A stretch of DNA of 23,317 nt, taken from Candidatus Omnitrophota bacterium. GTDB taxonomy: Bacteria > Omnitrophota > Gorgyraeia > Gygaellales > Profunditerraquicolaceae. The stretch covers positions 1,003 through 24,319 of the forward strand of contig JAQUAP010000009.1 of NCBI GenBank assembly GCA_028687205.1, written 5' to 3'. Numbering within the stretch: position 1 is the first letter of the stretch; every line of letters begins with the position of its first letter. The position numbers were made by a program, and so were the translations under genes. Shown here one piece after another: positions 15,758 to 22,447 of this stretch. Under the pieces are notes generated by a model. That model was not told the origin of the DNA and made no database searches. It was given only the letters and a program-made list of their open reading frames with translations.

Positions 15758-16519
15758 TTATTTTTCCGCGATAACAAGCATTTCAAAATCTTCTGTGGTC
15801 AGCTTGTCGTTTCTTGAGTATGCCCCAAGCTTAGCTCCAAAAATTTCTATTTTCTTATATCCAAGCGAATGAAGCAGCCAGGTGATTTCGCTGGGGACAT
15901 AGCACCGCTCATTGCATTCCAGTACTTTCTTATTTCCCGCATCATCTTCAAATTCAACGCGGTTATGATCGCGGAAGGTCATCAAATCGAAGGATATGCT
16001 TTTACAAACCGAGCCCCCTTCTTTACCCGCCGACTCATAAAATTCCTTTACCGAATGAAACAGCGGGAACAATCCATTCAATGCGGTGAATATAAACTTC
16101 CCGTTATTTTTCAATGCCCTGGTTGCACTTTTAAGTATTTCAAAATTCATTTCATCCGTTTCCATCAAAGAAAAACCGCCTTCGCAGAGCATAATCACCA
16201 GATCAAGCTCGCCTTTGAAGGGAAGGTTTCGTGCGTCATGCTTCTGGAAGCCGATCTTCACTCCTTGCTCTTTTGCTTTTTCTCTCGCCCTCTTAAGCTG
16301 CGACTCGGATAGATCGATGCCGGTTACCTGATACCCTCTTTTTGCCAACTCAATAGCATGGCGGCCGGTACCGCAACCGATATCCAGGATCTTTATTGAC
16401 TTATCACGGTTTATCTCCTGTTCAATAGAATCACATTCCCCGGATGTTCCCTGGACGTAAGCTTCCTTATCGTACTTACGGGCATAATTTTCAAATAATG
16501 ACTCGTACCATTGTTTCAT
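15758..16519 (-). CDS. Class I SAM-dependent methyltransferase
   Basis: A 253-residue protein with the Rossmann methyltransferase core. Motif I is ILDIGCGTGRHAIELAKRG (44-62), the acidic end of strand 2 is GIDLS (67-71), HDARNLPF (93-100) is the adenine-binding region, and LVIMLCEGGFSL (107-118) is motif IV. The N-terminal WYESLFENYARKYDKEAY resembles small-molecule methyltransferases of the Methyltransf_25/11 group. The C-terminal half has a beta insertion carrying FDLMTFRDHNRVEFED. The substrate is unknown. It is the last ordinary gene before the hairpin-rich stretch and starts with a weak ribosome site; it is 43 bp ahead of the amidohydrolase gene. Confidence 0.86.
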   Translation of the reverse strand: MKQWYESLFENYARKYDKEAYVQGTSGECDSIEQEINRDKSIKILDIGCGTGRHAIELAKRGYQVTGIDLSESQLKRAREKAKEQGVKIGFQKHDARNLPFKGELDLVIMLCEGGFSLMETDEMNFEILKSATRALKNNGKFIFTALNGLFPLFHSVKEFYESAGKEGGSVCKSISFDLMTFRDHNRVEFEDDAGNKKVLECNERCYVPSEITWLLHSLGYKKIEIFGAKLGAYSRNDKLTTEDFEMLVIAEK

Positions 16520-16568
16520 TTTAATTTCTCTATTCTCCGGATGCTATACTCCTTCTACAACTAAAATG

Positions 16569-16580
16569 CCCCGCGCCCTG
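16569..16580 (+). repeat. 12-bp direct repeat, left copy
   Basis: CCCCGCGCCCTG here is repeated exactly at 23195-23206, beyond the last island gene. The two copies enclose about 6.6 kb of A+T-rich accessory DNA. A chance match of 12 bp within this window is quite possible, so the link to island insertion is tentative. Confidence 0.35.
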
Positions 16581-16686
16581 GGCGACCGAGCCGAAGGCGA
16601 GGAAGTCCCTTTAGGGAGGGCGCTCCTACATTGAGCGTGCAATGGCGCTCGCTGGGCCGCTCGCTTCGAGCTAATGCAATGCGTGT

Positions 16687-16703
16687 GCGGCGTGGCTCGC
16701 CGC
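16687..16703. repeat. Inverted repeat, 6-bp GC stem
   Basis: GCGGCG, loop TGGCT, CGCCGC. It is one of several adjacent stems in the boundary stretch; with GCTCG-CTT-CGAGC at 16659-16671 it would give two consecutive stable hairpins in RNA or single-stranded DNA. Confidence 0.55.
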
Positions 16704-16835
16704 TCTACAACAACAAAAAAATCCAGGGTCGCGGCGTGCGTCCTCGCTTCAGCTCTCCGTACACCTTAAAAACAAAAATTTTTTTAGGAAAGAAGAGCTC
16801 GTCCGCTCCCGCCTTCAACAGAGAAACTTTAGCAC

Positions 16836-16855
16836 GAGGCGGCCTGCCCCGCCTC
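16836..16855. repeat. Inverted repeat, 7-bp GC stem
   Basis: GAGGCGG, loop CCTGCC, CCGCCTC. It is a very stable potential hairpin with no T-run on either side, so it is not an obvious intrinsic terminator. Confidence 0.55.
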
Positions 16856-16880
16856 TCGCGGTCAAGGCTTCAAAACCCTC

Positions 16881-16911
16881 CGGCAAAATTTGGTGCGGGC
16901 AAATTTTGCCG
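16881..16911. repeat. Inverted repeat, perfect 11-bp stem
   Basis: CGGCAAAATTT, a 9-base loop, AAATTTTGCCG. The stem is flanked by a direct repeat GCTTCAAA (16867-16874 and 16911-16918), giving a compact composite element. It could be a bidirectional transcription stop or a REP-like unit. Confidence 0.6.
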
Positions 16912-16970
16912 CTTCAAAGAACAAAAAACAGATATTTCAAGGCAGAAATTTGTTTTAAAATGAATAATTT

Positions 16971-16987
16971 TGTAGAACCATTCTACA
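16971..16987. terminator. Hairpin overlapping the stop of the DUF262 gene
   Basis: TGTAGAA, loop CCA, TTCTACA. On the minus strand it begins in the last codons and stop (TAG, 16985-16983) of the DUF262 gene and is followed by an A/T-rich run (AAAATTATTCATTTT). It may terminate the four-gene operon, though the downstream run is not a clean U-tract. Confidence 0.4.
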
Positions 16988-18122
16988 GAGAAATTTTTTC
17001 TCTGATTTTCTCCGGCTTATGATCTGTTTTTCTATAATAATCTTTATCCCCAATAATTTCGTTGTGATTTTTAAAGTGATAAAAATATTTATTCAAAATA
17101 TCGTGTCTTGCCTGTATTGCCGTTTTCTCCCCTGCAGCTTGAGATATATTTGTCTGAAAATTCAATAATTCCTGATACATTCTATCCATATCAAGCCCTT
17201 TGGGCAACTGCCATTTTAAAGTTTTCATAAACTGAACGAAGAAATCAACGAAAGTTTTAATTTCTCCTTTTTTATTACTACTGATTAATTCACTAATGAA
17301 CAGGAATATAGAAACAGCAATAGCTCTATTTTTAACATAGGTTAGACTATTACCAAAACTGTCTACTATGGTATCGAATTTCTTGGTGATTTCAGCTGTA
17401 AATTTCTTATCGGAACTAGTCATTTGACTAAATTGCTTAAAGAAATCTTGCAAATCTATGTACCGAGATCTATGAAATTCATTAGTACTTCTTTTACTGA
17501 ATTCATTTAAAATAATTTGGGCAGCAACTTGTTCCTTAGCGTATCTCCTCTGAGGGATGCTTATTTTCTGAAAAAATTTATGCTTATGAATATCTAGAAA
17601 AATCCAATCCCTCATATCGCCGGTCATAGCATGTAGTTTTTCTCCAGCATTTAGAACAGATGCTATCTGCAATCTTAGAAATAGGAGGTTCAATTCTTCG
17701 TCATGTTCCACTTCTTCAATTATTACAATATTCAACTCGTAACCGAGTATCTTATCTTTCCATTTACCGTCTAGGTCCTTATATCTTTTAGAATCCGCTG
17801 TTTTGAATCTTCCTCTATCGTCATATATTTCATTTTCCATTTTAAGATGGAAGGCATTATCGTATTCATCTGAACCATTTTTCCCCAAGTATGACAGGAT
17901 AGCGTTAATCCGCTGACGTCCATCTATGCAATCGTATCTTTCCTTTGCATTCTTGAAGAAGTATATTAAAGAGATATCAAATCCTCTTAAAATGGAATCA
18001 ATTAATCTCTGCTTCTTATTTAAATCCCAAACGGTGGGCTCACGTTGAAATTCAGGATAGTCAATCATACCCATACTTTCTAATAATTTCGTGATTTTCC
18101 ATTTTTCAATTTTAATTTTCAT
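16983..18122 (-). CDS. DUF262 (GmrSD N-terminal/ParB-like) protein, standalone
   Basis: A 379-residue protein with the start at ATG 18122, chosen because AAGGAGG lies 6 bases upstream; a Met 54 bp further up would run into the SIR2 gene. The DUF262 signature is present: YPEFQREPTVW at 22-32 and CIDGRQRINAI at 65-75. In GmrSD-type enzymes these form a ParB/sulfiredoxin-like NTP-binding site (FQR and DGQQR). Residues about 90-130 are an insertion with DDRGRFKTAD. The C-terminal half is helical, ends KIREKISL, and shows no HNH motif, so the DUF1524 nuclease of GmrSD is absent. It is the last gene of the operon; its start is 1 base after the SIR2-like gene stop, implying matched production. Likely role is DNA or nucleotide recognition/cleavage in defence, by family analogy. 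Confidence 0.87.
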   Translation of the reverse strand: MKIKIEKWKITKLLESMGMIDYPEFQREPTVWDLNKKQRLIDSILRGFDISLIYFFKNAKERYDCIDGRQRINAILSYLGKNGSDEYDNAFHLKMENEIYDDRGRFKTADSKRYKDLDGKWKDKILGYELNIVIIEEVEHDEELNLLFLRLQIASVLNAGEKLHAMTGDMRDWIFLDIHKHKFFQKISIPQRRYAKEQVAAQIILNEFSKRSTNEFHRSRYIDLQDFFKQFSQMTSSDKKFTAEITKKFDTIVDSFGNSLTYVKNRAIAVSIFLFISELISSNKKGEIKTFVDFFVQFMKTLKWQLPKGLDMDRMYQELLNFQTNISQAAGEKTAIQARHDILNKYFYHFKNHNEIIGDKDYYRKTDHKPEKIREKISL

Positions 18123-18123
18123 T

Positions 18124-19239
18124 TCATGCCTCCTTAATATAATTTCTAAAGAAATTTTTGTTAGTATCGACAGCAATACTACGTTTACTTATTAAATTTT
18201 CCCCCTTAGCTTTAAGCCAAGTATCTAGAATATTTATTGAACTATTTTGAGTACTAAGATAATCTATCATGGAAGTCGAGATGCTTTTTCCAGATGGATT
18301 ACTACGAAATGAATTAAATATATAGTCTTTTACTTCTGTTATATCCACGATTGTATTAAACCTTAGATAAGGATATTCTTTTTTTATTTCTTCACCTTTA
18401 TCGGAATAATTAATTAATTCAATAATATATTCTTTTTCCTGGCTATTTAAACGCTGTGTAGAATATAATAACGAAATCAACTGCCAGTCATTCCTATTTA
18501 GCGAACACCCAACTACGCGTAAAATGTCGCAATTAAGCATCTCTTTAGCTTTTCCCCAAATAAGACTAAAGGGATAATTATTTTTGTTCTTTTCTACTCC
18601 CGGTGGAATCCAAAGCACGTCGTCTTCTATTTTGATCTTGTCCACGACACAAACTGGAAATTCATTTCTCCAGTTAAACGAGCCGTGCAATTTTAAAAGA
18701 GGAATGGATTTAATATCCATATTATTTTGCTTAAATTGTTTGCTTTTATTTCGGAAATTAATTGCATAGTCAATGCAACCTTTAACATTAAAAATTGCTT
18801 TTTCAATAAGATCTTCATAATTCAAGGTTATTATCCCATTAATTTTCTCATCTATCTCTTTTATTTCATACATATCAATAAGCGCAGCCAGCATCTTAGG
18901 AGAGAATGGGGCTTTTTTAGAGCCCAATAGATTTAAACGCGTTTCTATTTCATCTTTATATAATTTTTTTAGCCCAGAGGCGATTCTTCTGTATTTACGA
19001 TTACCGGCGGACTCGTAAAGTGTAATTAACTGTTCGATATCAATATTGGGATCAGCAAGATCATTCTTTATCTCATAAAGATATTTTATCCTTTTTCTCG
19101 TTATCTTATTCAAAATGCCCTCTGCGATATCTCTTGCCAATAATTTAATTGTAGTATTATGTAAACTTACTTCTGCTTGAGTAGATCCACTGCCAAAAAG
19201 ATAAACAACGCTTTTCTTATTTTTGTTTTTGTCTACCAT
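18124..19239 (-). CDS. SIR2-like domain protein (putative NAD+-acting defence protein)
   Basis: A 371-residue protein with SIR2-like landmarks in order. VVYLFGSGST at 11-20 is the nucleotide loop (usual form G-A-G-x-S). IITLNYEDLIE at 137-146 carries the Asn140 of the T-x-N-Y-D motif. LLKLHGSFNW at 181-190 carries His185, the catalytic His position. LRVVGCSLNRND at 240-251 is the late Rossmann strand that usually reads G-x-S/T-x-x-D. Between 40 and 130 lies a helical insertion. In bacterial immunity such domains (ThsA, DSR, SIR2-APAZ) cleave NAD+ to stop infected cells. The C-terminal 110 residues are unrecognised. The gene starts 15 bp after the DNA methyltransferase gene and is followed at 1 bp by DUF262. 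A+T-rich codons set it apart from the flanks. The activity is inferred. Confidence 0.83.
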   Translation of the reverse strand: MVDKNKNKKSVVYLFGSGSTQAEVSLHNTTIKLLARDIAEGILNKITRKRIKYLYEIKNDLADPNIDIEQLITLYESAGNRKYRRIASGLKKLYKDEIETRLNLLGSKKAPFSPKMLAALIDMYEIKEIDEKINGIITLNYEDLIEKAIFNVKGCIDYAINFRNKSKQFKQNNMDIKSIPLLKLHGSFNWRNEFPVCVVDKIKIEDDVLWIPPGVEKNKNNYPFSLIWGKAKEMLNCDILRVVGCSLNRNDWQLISLLYSTQRLNSQEKEYIIELINYSDKGEEIKKEYPYLRFNTIVDITEVKDYIFNSFRSNPSGKSISTSMIDYLSTQNSSINILDTWLKAKGENLISKRSIAVDTNKNFFRNYIKEA

Positions 19240-19254
19240 CTTATTGATTTAAGC

Positions 19255-20478
19255 TTATTTCTCAAAAATAACTAAACTTTCCCGATTCGGTACTCTCTTA
19301 TATTCCAGCATCTGTTGCGAACTATTACCTCGATATCTTAATATATGAATATTTTTTATTTTTAAACCTACTTGCTCTCCGATTATTCCAAGTAGCTCAT
19401 CAACAGGAATTACAATTCCTGCAAATCGGACATTACTGACCACTATACCTATCTTACCTCTTTTTTTAATGACTTTTGACATTTCTCTTAAGGATAAATA
19501 CATATCTTCAAAATACCCCTCTAATGTTGGTATTATCCTAGGGTTATTTAGTGGCCTTTCTTGAAGTTTCTCTACTAAGGATAAAAGTAAAGATGGATAA
19601 TGATACCCTTTTGGATTATGTTTTTTCTTAGCTTCTACATGCGATCTTAATGTATCATATCTGAGTTCTTTCAGCGCCTTGTTACTTGTAATGAATCCTA
19701 CTAATAGCTCTAGTTCGTATATTCTAGTATAATCGTGCCTATTTGGGTAAGGAGGCGAAGTCAAGATTGCATCAAATTTCTTATTTTTTAGCCAAAATGG
19801 ATAATGGCGCGCATCACCAATATATGCTTTAACTAAATTTCCATTTAACTTCAACTGTTCCACATCTTGGATAAATCTCTCACAAGTCTCCATAAAAGTT
19901 TTCTTTATAGAAAGTGGCCCTGATCTCCTTCGACAAGTTATTCTTAGGAATCCTCCTGATTTCTTAGCTTTACTAACAGAATTAAGGATAGTCAATAAAC
20001 ATAGAAGAAAAAAATCGCGTTCAGGAGTATCAAATAATTCAATTGTTTTTTTCAAGGAGAAAATATATTGAAGGGCTGAATCAGAAAAAGCTTTCCTTAG
20101 AATATCTACATCGGGTATCAATATTTCACGATTTGCTCTATGTGTAATTTTCTCTAATATCTTTCTAAGTCTTATCGAATTGTAAGAAGTAGTAAGCGAA
20201 TTTGTCAAGAATACCGCAAAAGGCGATATATCTAAGCCTATAGCATTATAACCAGTAGTCTTCGCCTTAATTAATGTTGTCCCTCCTCCACAAAAAGGAT
20301 CAAAAACTATATCTCCCTTTTTCAAAGAAAATGAGTTGAAAATATTTTCAACTAGCCCACTACCAAACCGATGCTTAAAAGAATACCAATTATACGGACT
20401 TGTGTTTCTATCAGAAATAGGCGAAACAAACTTACCCCATTCCAGTTTTTCCGCTATTGGTAGTCTTGAACTCATCAT
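19255..20478 (-). CDS. DNA methyltransferase (FxGxG...SPPY order; m4C or m6A)
   Basis: A 407-residue amino-methyltransferase. Motif I is FDPFCGGGTTLIKA (59-72), followed by NAIGLDISPFAV (78-89, motif II/III). Motif IV is ILTSPPYPNRHDYTR (238-252), about 170 residues later. The long spacer, with a Cys/Arg-rich piece (GGFLRITCRRRSGP at 175-188), could be the target-recognition region. SPPY often indicates N4-cytosine methylation, but adenine-N6 is possible. The C-terminal KKRGKIGIVVSNVRF (314-328) completes the fold. It lies between the HEPN-like and SIR2-like genes (21 and 15 bp gaps), so it probably marks host DNA for that system. The start may be either of two adjacent Met codons (20478 or 20475), with AAGG a few bases upstream. 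Confidence 0.87.
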   Translation of the reverse strand: MMSSRLPIAEKLEWGKFVSPISDRNTSPYNWYSFKHRFGSGLVENIFNSFSLKKGDIVFDPFCGGGTTLIKAKTTGYNAIGLDISPFAVFLTNSLTTSYNSIRLRKILEKITHRANREILIPDVDILRKAFSDSALQYIFSLKKTIELFDTPERDFFLLCLLTILNSVSKAKKSGGFLRITCRRRSGPLSIKKTFMETCERFIQDVEQLKLNGNLVKAYIGDARHYPFWLKNKKFDAILTSPPYPNRHDYTRIYELELLVGFITSNKALKELRYDTLRSHVEAKKKHNPKGYHYPSLLLSLVEKLQERPLNNPRIIPTLEGYFEDMYLSLREMSKVIKKRGKIGIVVSNVRFAGIVIPVDELLGIIGEQVGLKIKNIHILRYRGNSSQQMLEYKRVPNRESLVIFEK

Positions 20479-20499
20479 AAACCTTCTATTTAAGATACT

Positions 20500-21291
20500 T
20501 TATTTCTGGAAATCATTAACTATTGTAAAAATTAAGGCTACCGTTGCCGAAGCTGTGGCCTTAGAAATCGTATTTTTCTTAGTCTTCTCTGTAGCCAAGT
20601 GCACTGAATTTCTGAATCGCCTTATTGCTGAAGCCAAATTACTGATCTCTTCTTTTAAAAATCCCTTTTTGTGACATATTTCTATTAACTCTTCAAATTT
20701 CTTGTTCTTAATATTTTCGCTTTTGCTTTCTAAAAATAACCTTAATAATTCTTCTATTACCCCACCAGATAAAATTACGGCCGGTTTGCTATAACCACTT
20801 TTTGCCAAAATATATGCTTGTTCAACATCTCTAAAAATAATATCTCTCTTAAATTGATTCTGGACAAAATTAATGCGTTTACCAAATTCACGTTTACTTA
20901 TATCGAATTCTTCTTGAATACTCTGCCATGCTTCTTTTTCTTTACCCAAAGCAGTTATATCTCCCTTAGGCGTTCTATCTGGTTCGTAATACCACCCCTC
21001 TGAATAACTCAAATAATTAACAGGACAATTAACTATTTCTTCAAGCTTAACCCCAAAGGAAATGGCTTCTTTGTCCTTATACATTTCTTTCTTAAAATCA
21101 TAAACCTTACCTCCCCAACATCCTAATATTTCTTTAGTTATTCTGTGTTTTTTTATAAATAAAGTGTCAGTATTATCGACTGGCCTGATCTTATCTATAT
21201 TCCACCTTATCATACCCAAAGTAAATAACGTTCTATTATTGTGCAACTTATTCCAATGATTATCCCAATTCGTGACCATTATATATTTCAT
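20500..21291 (-). CDS. HEPN-like (DUF4145-type) protein with a possible PUA/EVE-like N-terminus
   Basis: A 263-residue protein. The C-terminal part (about 150-262) is helical and reads like the DUF4145/HEPN group: RDVEQAYILAKSGYSKPAVILSGG, ELLRLFLESK, then AIRRFRNSVHLATE. Arg225/Arg227 and His231 form an R-x(3-5)-H motif as in HEPN RNases and toxins. The N-terminal part (1-110) is beta-rich, with TLFIKKHRITKEILGCWGGKVYDF and a W-containing segment SEGWYYEPD. It recalls PUA-superfamily (EVE/ASCH) folds that bind modified bases, but this match is weak. Residues 115-150 are a helical linker. It opens the four-gene operon with a good ribosome site (AAAGAGGGG). The role could be sensor plus RNase effector; neither is shown by sequence alone. 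Confidence 0.72.
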   Translation of the reverse strand: MKYIMVTNWDNHWNKLHNNRTLFTLGMIRWNIDKIRPVDNTDTLFIKKHRITKEILGCWGGKVYDFKKEMYKDKEAISFGVKLEEIVNCPVNYLSYSEGWYYEPDRTPKGDITALGKEKEAWQSIQEEFDISKREFGKRINFVQNQFKRDIIFRDVEQAYILAKSGYSKPAVILSGGVIEELLRLFLESKSENIKNKKFEELIEICHKKGFLKEEISNLASAIRRFRNSVHLATEKTKKNTISKATASATVALIFTIVNDFQK

Positions 21292-21319
21292 ATTCCCCTC
21301 TTTCTATAGTTAATCCTAA

Positions 21320-21357
21320 TATAAAACAAGGCAATCCTTGTTTTATAAAGAATTGCC
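21320..21357. repeat. Two mutually exclusive hairpins in the operon leader
   Basis: Stem 1 is TATAAAACAAGG (21320-21331) with CCTTGTTTTATA (21336-21347): 12 perfect pairs around a 4-base loop. Stem 2 is GGCAAT (21330-21335) with ATTGCC (21352-21357). They share the central bases, so only one can form at a time. In the minus-strand transcript they end about 29 bases before the HEPN start codon. The 12-bp stem could equally be a dyad operator for a regulator. Confidence 0.65.
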
Positions 21358-21366
21358 TATATCCTA

Positions 21367-21387
21367 CTATCTAAATCTGAATCCCAT
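21367..21387 (-). other. Six-codon upstream ORF (possible leader peptide)
   Basis: ATG at 21387 is preceded by GAGGG with 5-base spacing, and codes for M-G-F-R-F-R then TAG. It lies between the promoter candidate and the switchable hairpins. The same GAGGG-ATG arrangement is used by the HEPN gene itself. It may be a translated leader involved in attenuation, or chance. Confidence 0.3.
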
Positions 21388-21412
21388 TTTTTCCCTCTTT
21401 ATGTTATAAAAT

Positions 21413-21440
21413 ATTATACTACTATTCTGGATAATATTAA
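21413..21440 (-). promoter_or_regulatory. Candidate promoter of the HEPN-methyltransferase-SIR2-DUF262 operon
   Basis: On the minus strand TTAATA (21440-21435) precedes a perfect TATAAT (21418-21413) at 16 bp. The leader to the HEPN start would be about 115 bases. In such A+T-rich DNA a TATAAT can arise by chance, so confidence is limited. Confidence 0.4.
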
Positions 21441-21544
21441 GCTTTTTTCTTGAAACATTATGTTAGATTTTACCATTTATTGCGTCTATTATCTTAGAAA
21501 AGAAGGTTATTTTGATTGATAAAAATCTAAATGTGAGGTAATAT

Positions 21545-22447
21545 ATGTTTGAGCAAACTGGAGATCTAATGGAGCATAGAATACAAAGACATATTTGTAA
21601 AAATGACTTTATAAAGTGGAAGAAAGAAATCCACATCACTATAACGCAAAAACCTCTCAGAAAGCCTTACTTTAGCGACGAAGATTGCACCTTCTTCCTC
21701 TTTCAAGAGGACTGTTTACAATTCCTTCCCCTATTGCAAAACAACTCAATCAACATGATATTTGCTGATCCGCCTTATTTCCTTTCCAATGGGGGCTTCA
21801 CTTGTCATGCCGGGAAGGTCGTTTCTGTCAACAAAGGCAAATGGGATGTATCTAAAGGGCTAAATGAAACTCATGAATTTAACTTGAAGTGGCTTAAAGC
21901 TTGCCAAGATGTACTAACCGAGAATGGCACAATTTGGGTTTCAGGAACCCAGCATATTATATTCTCTATTGGCTTTGCTATGCAAGAATTGGGCTTTAAA
22001 ATTTTAAATGACATAGCTTGGGACAAGGTTAATCCGCCCCCTAACTTGTCTTGCAGATATTTTACCCATGCAACTGAAACTGTTATTTGGGCCGCGAAGA
22101 ATAAACAAAGTAAACATCATTTTAACTATGAACTTATGAAAAGAATGAACAATAATAAACAAATGAAAAGTATCTGGCCCATAATGGCACCGGGGTCGGA
22201 AGAAAAAATATTCGGCAAACATCCCACTCAAAAACCAATGGCCCTTTTAGAGCGTATTATTTTAGCCTCAACTCGGAAAGGCGATATTGTTTTGGATCCT
22301 TTTAGTGGGAGCTCAACAACTGGACTTGCTGCGTATAGATATGGTAGAAATTATATTGGGATTGAACTTGAGAAAGAATACCTAGATTTGTCCATTAAGC
22401 GATTTAACTACCAAAGAAAAACCATTCCTGATTTAGTCGAAGCATAA
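21545..22447 (+). CDS. DpnA/M.DpnIIB-type adenine-N6 DNA methyltransferase (beta class)
   Basis: A 300-residue enzyme and the only plus-strand gene. Motif IV comes first, IFADPPYFLSNGG (72-84), then VSVNKGKWD (93-101), the target region with NPPPNLSCRYFTHATETV (163-180), HPTQKPMALLERI (226-238) and motif I DPFSGSSTTG (251-260). That DPPY-TRD-FxGxG order is the beta class. The NLSCRYFTHATET and FADPPYFLSNGG stretches closely match what I remember of DpnA (M.DpnIIB), which methylates A in GATC, so GATC specificity is likely but inferred. No DpnM partner or recognisable GATC nuclease is nearby. The N-terminal 45 residues are extra relative to DpnA. The ribosome site is GAGGT, 5 bases upstream. 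Its stop directly abuts that of the convergent 205-residue gene. Confidence 0.88.
   Translation: MFEQTGDLMEHRIQRHICKNDFIKWKKEIHITITQKPLRKPYFSDEDCTFFLFQEDCLQFLPLLQNNSINMIFADPPYFLSNGGFTCHAGKVVSVNKGKWDVSKGLNETHEFNLKWLKACQDVLTENGTIWVSGTQHIIFSIGFAMQELGFKILNDIAWDKVNPPPNLSCRYFTHATETVIWAAKNKQSKHHFNYELMKRMNNNKQMKSIWPIMAPGSEEKIFGKHPTQKPMALLERIILASTRKGDIVLDPFSGSSTTGLAAYRYGRNYIGIELEKEYLDLSIKRFNYQRKTIPDLVEA

Larger units (their letters stand above)
16520..16982. other. Gene-free, hairpin-rich boundary stretch (463 bp)
   Basis: No convincing gene lies here; the only long open frame is low-complexity in sense and lacks a ribosome site. The left part, 16565-16740, is G+C-rich and made of back-to-back short inverted repeats; the right part, from about 16870, becomes A+T-rich and leads into the island. 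It contains GAGCG/CGCTC (16633-16650), GCTCG/CGAGC (16659-16671), GCGGCG/CGCCGC (16687-16703), GAGGCGG/CCGCCTC (16836-16855) and an 11-bp stem at 16881-16911. Such a layout is common for REP-like repeats or decayed mobile-element ends. None is followed by a clear T-run on the minus strand. Confidence 0.6.
21292..21544. promoter_or_regulatory. Divergent intergenic region of the island (253 bp)
   Basis: A+T-rich stretch between the HEPN-led operon (minus) and the DpnA-type methyltransferase (plus). Toward the minus side it holds a promoter candidate, a six-codon upstream ORF and two overlapping inverted repeats, each listed separately. On the plus side I see the ribosome site GAGGT before 21545 but no convincing -35/-10 pair. 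Confidence 0.5.

Noticed and set aside
16631..16963. 110-codon plus-strand open frame in the hairpin-rich stretch
   Set aside because: It has no ribosome site, its residues are Arg/Ser/Pro-biased translation of inverted repeats, and it resembles no protein.
16600..16990. CRISPR array
   Set aside because: The repeated stems differ in sequence and spacing; there is no regular repeat-spacer unit and no cas gene.
18123..18176. Upstream Met extending the DUF262 protein by 18 residues
   Set aside because: It would overlap the SIR2-like gene and lacks a ribosome site, whereas ATG 18122 has AAGGAGG at the right distance.
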